Source of the DNA: Halobacterium hubeiense
Lineage (GTDB): Archaea; Halobacteriota; Halobacteria; Halobacteriales; Halobacteriaceae
Reading direction: 5' to 3'
Assembly (NCBI RefSeq): GCF_001488575.1
Contig: NZ_LN831302.1
Location: forward strand, 124,001 to 188,000
DNA: 64,000 nucleotides
Shown: positions 43,323 through 50,930 of the stretch, piece after piece
Layout: every line of letters begins with the position of its first letter
Position numbering within the stretch: the stretch's first letter is position 1
Program-made: the position numbers and the translations under genes
The notes under the pieces: generated by a model
Seen by the model: only the letters and a program-made list of their open reading frames with translations
What the model was told of the DNA's origin: nothing
Databases searched by the model: none

Positions 43323-44585
43323 ATGAGTGACTGGGAACACATCATACTCCTTTCTGCCGACGCACTCCGAGCTGACCATCTCTCTTGTTATGGATATCAT
43401 CGAAACACATCGCCGGAGATTGACGAGTTAGCAGCTGACAGTATCCAGTTCTCTAATGCGTATAGTGCGAGCTCTCATACGCGCGAAGCAGTCCCGTCGT
43501 TGCTTACCGGCCGCTATCCGGAAAATGCCGTAGACGAGAACTATCACTTAGCTGCGAAGCCCATCTCCTCGATTGCTTCCCAAGCTGGCTTCGAGACAGC
43601 TGGCTTCCACTCGAACCCCTTCCTATCACGCTCCTACGGTTTCGGTCGGGGATTCGATGAGTTCGACGATGATCTTCATCTCGGGCAGCACAAGTTGGTT
43701 GCGCTGGCGCAACGAGCTATCGACAAGCTTCGAAACCGGCACTATGCTCGCGCCGACGAAATCAACAAACGCGCGCTCAATTGGATTGACTCTCTGAACG
43801 AAGGGGAGTCATTCTTCCTCTGGAACCACTATATGGACACACACGGGCCGTACGAGCCCCCGGGCGAATATGGGACTGTATTTCGCGAAGAACGTGTCTC
43901 CGATAGTGAGGCGCAGGCACTATACCAGCGTGCGATAGACGATCCGCAATCCATCACCGAAGGCGAACGACAACTGCTCGTTGACTATTACGACGGCGAG
44001 ATTCGATATAACGACGAGAAAATCGGGTCGTTCCTCGATGCACTCGCGGAGCGAGGGCTCTTGGAGGATTCGCTCGTCATATTCACAGCAGACCACGGGG
44101 ACGCGTTCGGTGAACGTGGCTACTATGAGCACCCGCGGTTTCTACATGAAGAACTAACACATGTCCCACTACTGGTGCGGTCGCCGGGTGGCACGACAGG
44201 AGAAGTCACGACTCCGGTAAGTACGCTCGACATCACTGCAACGATCGAGGCCGAAATCAGTCCGAAGGAGTGGTCTACTGGCAAATCTCTGCTCACTATC
44301 TCCGAGGGTGACCGAGCTGTCTTCTCTCAAGCACAAGGAGAGAACGATGAAAGCCACCTCCGTCGGTACGGAGTACAAACCAAACAGAACACCTGTTTCT
44401 GTGAATACAACCGTGAAACAGGTGACATTGACTTTGGCGAATGTACTGACCGTTCGCTCCGTGATGAATTACGAACTCATATTGATGAAGATCGCGGCCA
44501 TGGTGAAGATGAAGACGGAATAGAATCGGAAGATGTCGACCCTGAGATAGAGCGACGACTAGACGCCTTGGGGTACAAGGACTAG
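43323..44585 (+). CDS. Sulfatase / alkaline-phosphatase-superfamily enzyme
   Basis: 420 residues. The metal-binding start IILLSADALRADHLSCYGYHRNTSPEIDELA, the nucleophile region ASSHTREAVPSLLTGRYPE, the His segment YMDTHGPYEPP and the second metal site VIFTADHGDAFGERGYYEHP are typical. The usual C/S-x-P-x-R box reads SSHTREAVPS, so the nucleophile is probably the Thr or Ser and the protein may act as a phospho- or phosphoglycerol-type hydrolase or transferase rather than a sulfatase. Island context suggests modification of surface glycans. No signal peptide is seen. Confidence 0.85.
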   Translation: MSDWEHIILLSADALRADHLSCYGYHRNTSPEIDELAADSIQFSNAYSASSHTREAVPSLLTGRYPENAVDENYHLAAKPISSIASQAGFETAGFHSNPFLSRSYGFGRGFDEFDDDLHLGQHKLVALAQRAIDKLRNRHYARADEINKRALNWIDSLNEGESFFLWNHYMDTHGPYEPPGEYGTVFREERVSDSEAQALYQRAIDDPQSITEGERQLLVDYYDGEIRYNDEKIGSFLDALAERGLLEDSLVIFTADHGDAFGERGYYEHPRFLHEELTHVPLLVRSPGGTTGEVTTPVSTLDITATIEAEISPKEWSTGKSLLTISEGDRAVFSQAQGENDESHLRRYGVQTKQNTCFCEYNRETGDIDFGECTDRSLRDELRTHIDEDRGHGEDEDGIESEDVDPEIERRLDALGYKD

Positions 44586-44594
44586 TAGCTACTA

Positions 44595-45671
44595 ATGGTG
44601 GAACGAATATCAGCCGTCGTCGTTCAAGACCGGCTCAATACATACGGTGGTGGTGAACGTGTTGTTCACCAACTCACAGAAACGATACCAGGAAACGTTG
44701 ACATTGTTACGGGCGAATACGAACCGGAATCGACGTACGACTTCGATGACTCTTCCGTCACAGAGATACGGTCGAATTCGTTCGGTTCGTTTATCGCGTC
44801 ACGATTGACCATCGACTGGAACGAGTACGACGTGGCGATCCTAAGCGGGAATCGTCCACAGTTTATACAATGGCTGAATCTCCCAATTCCGGTTATCAGG
44901 TACTGTCATTCCCCGACGCGCACATTCTGGTCGTTACGAGATCGTTCTTTCCGAGAATCTAATTTGGCTGAGAAGGTTGTTCGAGCGGGAATTGCACCGG
45001 CCTATCGGAGAATCGATACAGTCCTAAACCGAAGACATAGTCACATTGTCGCGAATAGTCACAATATTCGATCCCAGGTAGACCGATTCTATGGCTTAGA
45101 TGCGACAGTAGCGTATCCACCAGTTGATGTTGAGAGCTTCGAATACGCGGCACACGAGGATTACTGGTTGAGCGTGAACAGGTTAGTCCCGAAGAAACGA
45201 GTTGATTTGCAGATTGATGCGTTCGCTGGGACTGACGAGAACCTCGTAATAGTTGGATCAGTAGACGAGCACTTCGACGAGTTTGGGTCCCAAATGAAGT
45301 CGCGAATCGACTCGACGCCGAACGTGGAACTCGAAGAATTTGCTACTGAAGACCACCTTCGTTCTCTCTACTCGCGCGCGAAGGGCGTCGTATACACTCC
45401 GTATTACGAGGACTTCGGTATCGTTCCTGTCGAAGCGATGGCTAGCGGAAAGCCCGTAGTAGCGGTAGCTGAGGGTGGACCAATTGAGACGGTGCACGAC
45501 GAACGAACCGGATGGCACGTTTCGCCGGACGTAGTAGAGATACGGGAACGCGTCACGTCGGACTTCGACCCTGACGAATTCCGAGCGCAGTGCCTTGAGC
45601 GCGTTCGCCGGTTCGATAGACGAGAATTCAAGGACACTATTAACGAGGTCATCTCCGAATACGCTGTGTGA
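44595..45671 (+). CDS. GT4 family glycosyltransferase
   Basis: 358 residues. The N-terminal loop LNTYGGGERVVHQL and the middle IVANSHNIRSQVDRFYGLDATVAYPPVD are typical of GT4 mannosyl-type transferases (WbaZ-like). The donor site is VVYTPYYEDFGIVPVEAMASGKPVVA. RYCHSPTRTFW is another group feature. It starts 9 bases after the sulfatase-like gene, and both are intermediate in GC content. It probably adds a hexose to a lipid-linked glycan. Confidence 0.9.
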   Translation: MVERISAVVVQDRLNTYGGGERVVHQLTETIPGNVDIVTGEYEPESTYDFDDSSVTEIRSNSFGSFIASRLTIDWNEYDVAILSGNRPQFIQWLNLPIPVIRYCHSPTRTFWSLRDRSFRESNLAEKVVRAGIAPAYRRIDTVLNRRHSHIVANSHNIRSQVDRFYGLDATVAYPPVDVESFEYAAHEDYWLSVNRLVPKKRVDLQIDAFAGTDENLVIVGSVDEHFDEFGSQMKSRIDSTPNVELEEFATEDHLRSLYSRAKGVVYTPYYEDFGIVPVEAMASGKPVVAVAEGGPIETVHDERTGWHVSPDVVEIRERVTSDFDPDEFRAQCLERVRRFDRREFKDTINEVISEYAV

Positions 45672-45707
45672 TGGGGTCCCTCGGAGACGACCGGGTTTAG
45701 CGTTCAG

Positions 45708-47330
45708 CTACGCCGTCTCGCTACTGTTGCAGGCTGTAACCTCATACAGCGCCATGTCCGCGTTCTCATACTCAACTTCGAGGTACGGTTGGTCGAAGTG
45801 CTGCGGGACGCGGACGTTCTCAGGATTATTCCAGTACTGCCCGAAGTAATCACGCTTGTCGACGAAAACCCAGTCAACGCCCAACTCACGTAACTGTTGA
45901 CAGTTGGCTGGATCTTCCCACCATGCCCACGCTTTCGCTTGCGTCTGTCTTTCTCTGTCGGGAATCGTGAAGTCCCGCGGGTACGTCCGCAATACTTCAC
46001 CGTCGTGATAGTAGTTAACCAACTCGTTAGTTAACGGCGGCGCTAGTATTTTCCCATCAACATTTATCTTCTCCATGCCATCGGTGAGTTCGGAGTCAGG
46101 ATGAACAACGTATCCTGCACCACCGAACGGTGCTACTTGATACGCTAACATTGGAATAGAGAGAACGACGGCGATGGCGAGGAGGACTCCTCGAATATCT
46201 AGATCATCAAGAATGCGTGGCAGCTCCAGCCGCTGCTTTGCTGTAGATACCACGACTTCGAACCCTACTCCAAAAACCATCGCGAACGGAATGAATAGGT
46301 GCCTGATGGCCCGCTCTGTTCCTTGAGGCTGGACGAAATGCGTAAATAATATCATCGAGAGCTGTGCGAGCACCCATGCGAGAAGGATGCGTAGGGCAAT
46401 ATTCCCTCTCTCACGTGGCTTGGTCAAACCATATATGAATCCGATACTCCCCGTCAGAATTACAAATGGATTCAACATCGACAATTGTGAAACGAGGTTG
46501 ATGAATGTGGAGTCGGAAAACTGCTCTATTGACCCAGAATTGCCGTTATTTGATTGAGGGGGTGGACTACTCCCTGTAGATGATGGAGGGTCGGAACTAG
46601 TAGGCGACGACGTACCCTGGTCGAGGGATAGGAATTCTAAGACCCGATCTGTTATTGAACCTAGGAGACCGACTCCACGCTCGAACAGATACTGACCGTA
46701 GTTTTGCCACATTAACCCGATATTGAGAACGATGGCTGGTGCATACAATATGACGCGAATATCAACTAGGAAAAATGCGAAACCGAGGAGTGCGATTACC
46801 TCCAGGAAGACTAGGTGATGGAACCCGCCGATGAGTAATAGTAGGATAGATCCAGTCAGTAAATGAGTTAGATCCTCAGTGCGCTTCCACTGGAACAATG
46901 TAAGTAAAAATAGCGGGAGGAAGACATAGGCGCTAATGTAGCTATTTATCGTCCAACTATACGTCGCCTTGAATGGAATAGTAGACATTACGACTAGTGC
47001 AAAAGCAGCGTATAACCCCGCTTTCTGCCCAAAGAATTCCGCAGTAACGTAGCAGACTGTAGTAATTCCGAGAGCGGCAACGAATATTGTCGCAATACTA
47101 AAAAACCAAAGTGGGTCAACGGGTAGGTGGAAAGCTAGGCTACCGAGCTGGTAGAATAACTCCGGATTCAAGCTCTGTATGTATGGTCGTCCAGCTGCAA
47201 TGTCCTTCATTACCGACACACGCTGGAAGAAGTCCGGACGAAGAGGAAAGCCGTTGACAACCTGGAATAGGAGGCGATAGGAGAGTGTTACGAGAAATAC
47301 TATGACGAGATTTTTTCGGGACACACTCAT
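45708..47330 (-). CDS. GT-C-like polytopic membrane protein
   Basis: 540 residues, about 12 helices. The first external loop has NGFPLRPDFFQRVSVMKDIAAGRPYIQS with an acidic residue, in the style of GT-C transferases. An unusual low-complexity Ser/Pro/Asn loop (SSPTSSDPPSSTGSSPPP) lies near residues 240 to 265. The C-terminal 120 residues form a soluble external part (GKILAPPLTNELVNYYHDGEVLRT, DWVFVDKRDYFGQYW). It overlaps nothing and abuts the flippase gene (stop/start adjacent), implying one operon. AT-rich. Confidence 0.7.
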   Translation of the reverse strand: MSVSRKNLVIVFLVTLSYRLLFQVVNGFPLRPDFFQRVSVMKDIAAGRPYIQSLNPELFYQLGSLAFHLPVDPLWFFSIATIFVAALGITTVCYVTAEFFGQKAGLYAAFALVVMSTIPFKATYSWTINSYISAYVFLPLFLLTLFQWKRTEDLTHLLTGSILLLLIGGFHHLVFLEVIALLGFAFFLVDIRVILYAPAIVLNIGLMWQNYGQYLFERGVGLLGSITDRVLEFLSLDQGTSSPTSSDPPSSTGSSPPPQSNNGNSGSIEQFSDSTFINLVSQLSMLNPFVILTGSIGFIYGLTKPRERGNIALRILLAWVLAQLSMILFTHFVQPQGTERAIRHLFIPFAMVFGVGFEVVVSTAKQRLELPRILDDLDIRGVLLAIAVVLSIPMLAYQVAPFGGAGYVVHPDSELTDGMEKINVDGKILAPPLTNELVNYYHDGEVLRTYPRDFTIPDRERQTQAKAWAWWEDPANCQQLRELGVDWVFVDKRDYFGQYWNNPENVRVPQHFDQPYLEVEYENADMALYEVTACNSSETA

Positions 47331-48542
47331 CTACGCCCGTCCCTGCGCCGTGAGTTTATAGCTACCTATTCCGACGAGAATGAGATAATGGCCAATGGCC
47401 AGAATCCAGATGATTTGGGACAACGTAGACGCTATTGCCGTCGACAAATAAAGCACAGAGACGACTACAAAGAGAATAGTACCTTGTCGGGGATTCCCGG
47501 AGCCAAATGAATGAATTCCGAAAAGCGCAATTGCAGGGTAAGGGAGCATCATCAGCATGTACTCTGGTAGAAGCCCAACCATAGACGAATACTTCTGCCC
47601 GAAGAGAGTTACAATCCAGAAGTCGGAAAAAAGAATCCCTATGGCGGCTCCACCGATGCCAAGTACAGAACAGAGTATTACCGATTCAATAATAGAATCC
47701 TCACTCTCTGTCGTCGAGTCCGGGAACATTACTCGACTCACCGCTCGGGTAATGATTGTATACGCCTTCCCAAACACGGTTAGAACTCCCCAGAAACCGA
47801 CAATTGCGCCCGTGAACCTCGCAGAAACTATCAACATGTCGAAGGTTGTCGGGATGAGCAGGAGACTGTTGATGCCGATAGAGTTTGGAAGGTCGGAGAA
47901 GGTTCGCTTGATACCCGAAAGAGTGGGCTGGAGTTTCGGGCGTGGTGAGTTCGGTAGTATTGCGATTGTACTGACTAGGCTGGCGAGAGGGAACAACAGG
48001 ACCGCGATAAGAAGCGATACATCCCCCTGGAGAAAGATTATCCCTGAGACGGCCAACAGAAATACTGCTTCAAATATCTCTGAAACTGCAACCTTTCGAA
48101 AGTTCCTGGCCTTCTGATGGAACCCAAGTATTGGCTGATATATTGATAGGATTGGCACTCTCATTAAGATTGGAACGAGAAGAACGATGGCCGTTAGTTC
48201 GAGGTGCGTTAACAATATTGGCTGGAGTAGGAGTACGGTACACGCGAAGCCAGCGGCGAGGATCAAACACGCGACAGTAAGGTCAATGAGATTGACCTCT
48301 TCAAGAATTTTTGTGGCAGTATAGCCGATTGCTCCGACCAGAAACCCCATAATCATTAGTATGGATGCAACTGTCGAAAATTGCCCATACTGTGTCGGGC
48401 TTAATGTCCTCCCGAGTACGATACGAAGTAGGTAGAGCCCGGCGCCGCCAAGTACTGATGCGGTTAGAATTAATATATTATCCTGTATAAATTCCAAGCT
48501 TGGCCATAACGAGGATATACCTTGTTCCGATATCCTGCCCAT
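47331..48542 (-). CDS. Wzx-type oligosaccharide flippase
   Basis: 403 residues, about 12 helices, no large loops. The N-terminal GGAGLYLLRIVLGRTLSPTQYGQFSTVASILMI is the usual start of Wzx/polysaccharide-transport proteins of the MOP superfamily. It should flip a lipid-linked glycan across the membrane, as AglR does in Haloferax. It is slightly shorter than typical (about 480), lacking the last helices. It is translated directly before the GT-C-like gene. AT-rich. Confidence 0.85.
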   Translation of the reverse strand: MGRISEQGISSLWPSLEFIQDNILILTASVLGGAGLYLLRIVLGRTLSPTQYGQFSTVASILMIMGFLVGAIGYTATKILEEVNLIDLTVACLILAAGFACTVLLLQPILLTHLELTAIVLLVPILMRVPILSIYQPILGFHQKARNFRKVAVSEIFEAVFLLAVSGIIFLQGDVSLLIAVLLFPLASLVSTIAILPNSPRPKLQPTLSGIKRTFSDLPNSIGINSLLLIPTTFDMLIVSARFTGAIVGFWGVLTVFGKAYTIITRAVSRVMFPDSTTESEDSIIESVILCSVLGIGGAAIGILFSDFWIVTLFGQKYSSMVGLLPEYMLMMLPYPAIALFGIHSFGSGNPRQGTILFVVVSVLYLSTAIASTLSQIIWILAIGHYLILVGIGSYKLTAQGRA

Positions 48543-48582
48543 ATTATCGAATTCGATTATCCATGTCTACGATTAGTTAGAG

Positions 48583-49836
48583 TTATCTCTCAATTAGAAT
48601 ACCGGCGAAGAACGCGCCGAACATCGTCTGCAAGCCGAGCACGATGGCGGTGAACGCGACGATATCACCCGTAATCGAGGGAAGCGTCGTAAACCCGCTG
48701 GCGGCCCACTGATAGAGCAGGCCGAGCGCAGTCAGCGACCCGAACGCGAACAGGCCGAGGCCGAGGAGGACGCCGCGTTCGAGCGTGAAGTGCTCGTTGA
48801 GCCACTGCGTTATCACCCCATCAGGCCGCTGGATGGGGTCGCTGGCGACGTCCGTGAGGAACCCGAAGCTCCCAACTTGGTAGCCGGCTAGCGTCAGCAG
48901 ACTGCCCGCGATGAGGGAATGGACGCCAATGCTTTGCCCCATCACTTCGACGTTGAACACGCTAAGCGCCATTACGACGACGCCGACCGCGCCCATGATG
49001 GAGCCGGGGAGCGAGAACAAGTATCCCGGCGCGTTCACGAGCATGAATTTGACGTGGCGCCACCCGTCGTGGAAACTCTCTAATTTTGCCTCGCCCTCAC
49101 GCTCATGGTACGTAATCGGGACCTCCTCAATGGTGAGGTCTTTCGCGCCAGCGTCCATGATCATCTCGCTGGCGAACTCCATCCCATCCGACCCCAACTC
49201 TAGCGCTTCTAGCGCTTCTTGGGAGAACACGCGGAACCCGCTGTGGGCGTCACTAACTCCTGCGTCGTAGAACGCGTTGAGGAACTTCGTCAGGAGCGGG
49301 TTGCCGATGTGTTCGTGCAGCGGCGGCATCGCCCCATCCTTGATTTCGCCCTCTAGCCGGCTGCCCATCACAATGTCGGCATCACCGTACGCGACGAGTT
49401 CGAGGAGCTTCGGAATCTCCTCGAAGTCGTAGGTTGTGTCAGCGTCGCCCATAACGATGTAGCTGCCGCGGGCGTGGTCGAACGCGTACCGGTACGCATA
49501 CCCGTAGCCTGGCTTGTCAGGTTCGACGACGATCGCACCCATCGACTCAGCGATGTCCGGGGTGCGATCTGTTGAGGCGTCACTGATGATGATCTCGCCG
49601 GTGACTCCCAGCTCTTCGAGTGCGTTCGTCGCGCGCTCGATGCACTCGCGGATCCCTTCCTCCTCGTTCATCGTCGGCATGACGATGCTGATCGCCGGCG
49701 TCGACTCACTGTCTGCGGGCAACAGCTGGCCTGCCTGGGGCGTGGTCATATCGAGTGACTCCGAGAGCGTCGAGTTGACCGGCTCGCCCTCATGCCCTCC
49801 ATCGGGTGGTTTCGAAGACGTAGTTTCAGACGACAT
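48583..49836 (-). CDS. GT2 family glycosyltransferase (DPM1/AglJ-like) with membrane tail
   Basis: 417 residues. A GT-A domain (about 50 to 280) has IVMPTMNEEEGIRECIE, the D-x-D site in GDADTTYDF and GSRLEGEIKDGAMPPLHEHIGNPLLTKFLNAFY. Then come four helices (about 290 to 405). This is the layout of the haloarchaeal transferases that charge dolichol phosphate, such as AglJ. It probably starts glycan assembly on the lipid carrier. ATG at 49836 (MSSETTSSKPP) is used because the conserved domain begins well downstream; 38 more codons upstream are possible. GC content returns to the core level here. Confidence 0.9.
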   Translation of the reverse strand: MSSETTSSKPPDGGHEGEPVNSTLSESLDMTTPQAGQLLPADSESTPAISIVMPTMNEEEGIRECIERATNALEELGVTGEIIISDASTDRTPDIAESMGAIVVEPDKPGYGYAYRYAFDHARGSYIVMGDADTTYDFEEIPKLLELVAYGDADIVMGSRLEGEIKDGAMPPLHEHIGNPLLTKFLNAFYDAGVSDAHSGFRVFSQEALEALELGSDGMEFASEMIMDAGAKDLTIEEVPITYHEREGEAKLESFHDGWRHVKFMLVNAPGYLFSLPGSIMGAVGVVVMALSVFNVEVMGQSIGVHSLIAGSLLTLAGYQVGSFGFLTDVASDPIQRPDGVITQWLNEHFTLERGVLLGLGLFAFGSLTALGLLYQWAASGFTTLPSITGDIVAFTAIVLGLQTMFGAFFAGILIER

Positions 49837-50019
49837 ATATTTGGTGGCCCATTCGGTTGTTACGTAGCTATCTGACGTTACAACATTATAAAGACTGTGA
49901 GGCGGGTTCGTGACCTGTGACAGGCAGCGAACGTTCAAAAGCCTCACCACAGCAGGTATTTTGAACGTGGCTGCCAGACTACCTAGTTCGACCCCGTAGT
50001 TCAGAAAGATACGCTGTAG

Positions 50020-50300
50020 TCACGCGGACGCCCGGCGCACCACACTCAAATCCCCCGTCAACAGCCCAAGGAAAACCTCAGGTCCAAGGTCGGCAATCGT
50101 GTGTGTGTGTGTGAGATAGCCGATGCCAAACGCTACCCACGCCTGGGGACGATCGAACCGACGACTGAGCCACGCCACGCCAGCGATAAGAACGAAGGCA
50201 GTGAACAGCGAGTGTGCGAACAACCGTCCTGACGGCAACACTGTGACGGTCCACGCAAGTGGTTTATCGATGAGGTCTGGGAGCTGGCTACCGATTACCC
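50020..50300 (-). pseudogene. DUF457/YdjM-like membrane hydrolase fragment
   Basis: The frame IGSQLPDLIDKPLAW, LPSGRLFAHSLFTAFVLIAG and VAFGIGYLTHTHTIADLG resembles the haloarchaeal LexA-binding/YdjM membrane-bound metal-dependent hydrolases (DLIDKP, SGRxxAHS, GYLxHxxxD). N-terminal helices are missing, and the C-terminal part is altered after a (GT)7 tract at 50099 to 50112. It is joined to a HicA-like fragment in opposite orientation at about 50295. Confidence 0.65.
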
Positions 50301-50567
50301 AAGGAACTCGTTGCAGCACTCACAGAGTTGGGGTACCAGCCGGTCGACCGGGCCGGCAGCCATCTCAAACTTCGATATGTGCATCCGGAGACCGACGAGA
50401 TTCGAAATGTGACGGTTCCGATGGGCAAAGAGATCAGCGGCGATACACTCCGCAATATTGCCAGCCAGTGTGGCGCGGACGATTTCCAAGCGTGGTGCAA
50501 CTGGATCGACGACCTTCTGTCCTGCTTCAGTTGCAACAGTGGTGTGTCTCGTCACCTGAACCATTGA
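50295..50567 (+). pseudogene. HicA-like mRNA interferase lacking its start
   Basis: LPKELVAALTELGYQPVDRA then GSHLKLRYVHPETDEIRNVT and GDTLRNIASQCGADDFQAWC match HicA toxins (dsRBD-like fold, catalytic His in GSH). No ATG precedes it in frame; the frame comes straight from the broken hydrolase DNA. No HicB antitoxin is adjacent. An element end follows immediately at 50568. Confidence 0.7.
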
Positions 50568-50600
50568 CATCCTCCTGCGCCTGAAGGCGCGGGTATTCTT
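50565..50600. repeat. IS200-type element end (hairpin)
   Basis: TGACATCCTCCTGCGCC-TGAA-GGCGCGGG is a recurring haloarchaeal IS200/IS605 end hairpin. It sits exactly between the two broken toxin genes. Confidence 0.55.
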
Positions 50601-50601
50601 C

Positions 50602-50856
50602 TTGATTTCCCTTCCATTCCACGGACAAGAGTACGTTACAGCGGCCGTGACAACGACCGCCAGGCCGCCAGCGGTCGAGCTCACCAGCGACCGAATCGAG
50701 AAGGGCGGCTTGCCGAGGATGTCGTATATCTCACCGTGGACAGTTGTGACACTGAAGGACTCGATGATTAGCCGCCAGCCCGCGAAGGTCACTGACGCGA
50801 CGGTAGACACGGTTTGGAACGAACTGAACGGCTATCTTCAGACGTGGAGAAATTGA
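50602..50856 (+). pseudogene. PemK/MazF-type toxin, C-terminal part
   Basis: From LPFHGQEYVTAAVTTTARP on through SPWTVVTLKDSMISRQPAKV the sequence matches the C-terminal two thirds of haloarchaeal PemK/MazF toxins. The N-terminal 35 or so residues (first strand and the active-site Arg region) are missing, cut off by the element end at 50600. Together with the N-terminal piece at 35913 it shows two separate decayed copies of this toxin family. Confidence 0.7.
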
Positions 50857-50861
50857 CACCA

Positions 50862-50892
50862 TTCCACTCCTGAAGGGGTGGGCTTCCGCTCG
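50862..50892. repeat. Solo TnpB-element end
   Basis: CCACTCCTGAAGGGGTGGGC followed by TTCCGC is nearly identical to the 5' (tnpB-start) ends of the two intact 1,394-bp elements. No tnpB is present beside it, so it is a solo end left after loss. Confidence 0.65.
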
Positions 50893-50930
50893 CTACGTGT
50901 CAAAGCATGCTGGGAGCGCGCTTCGGTCAG

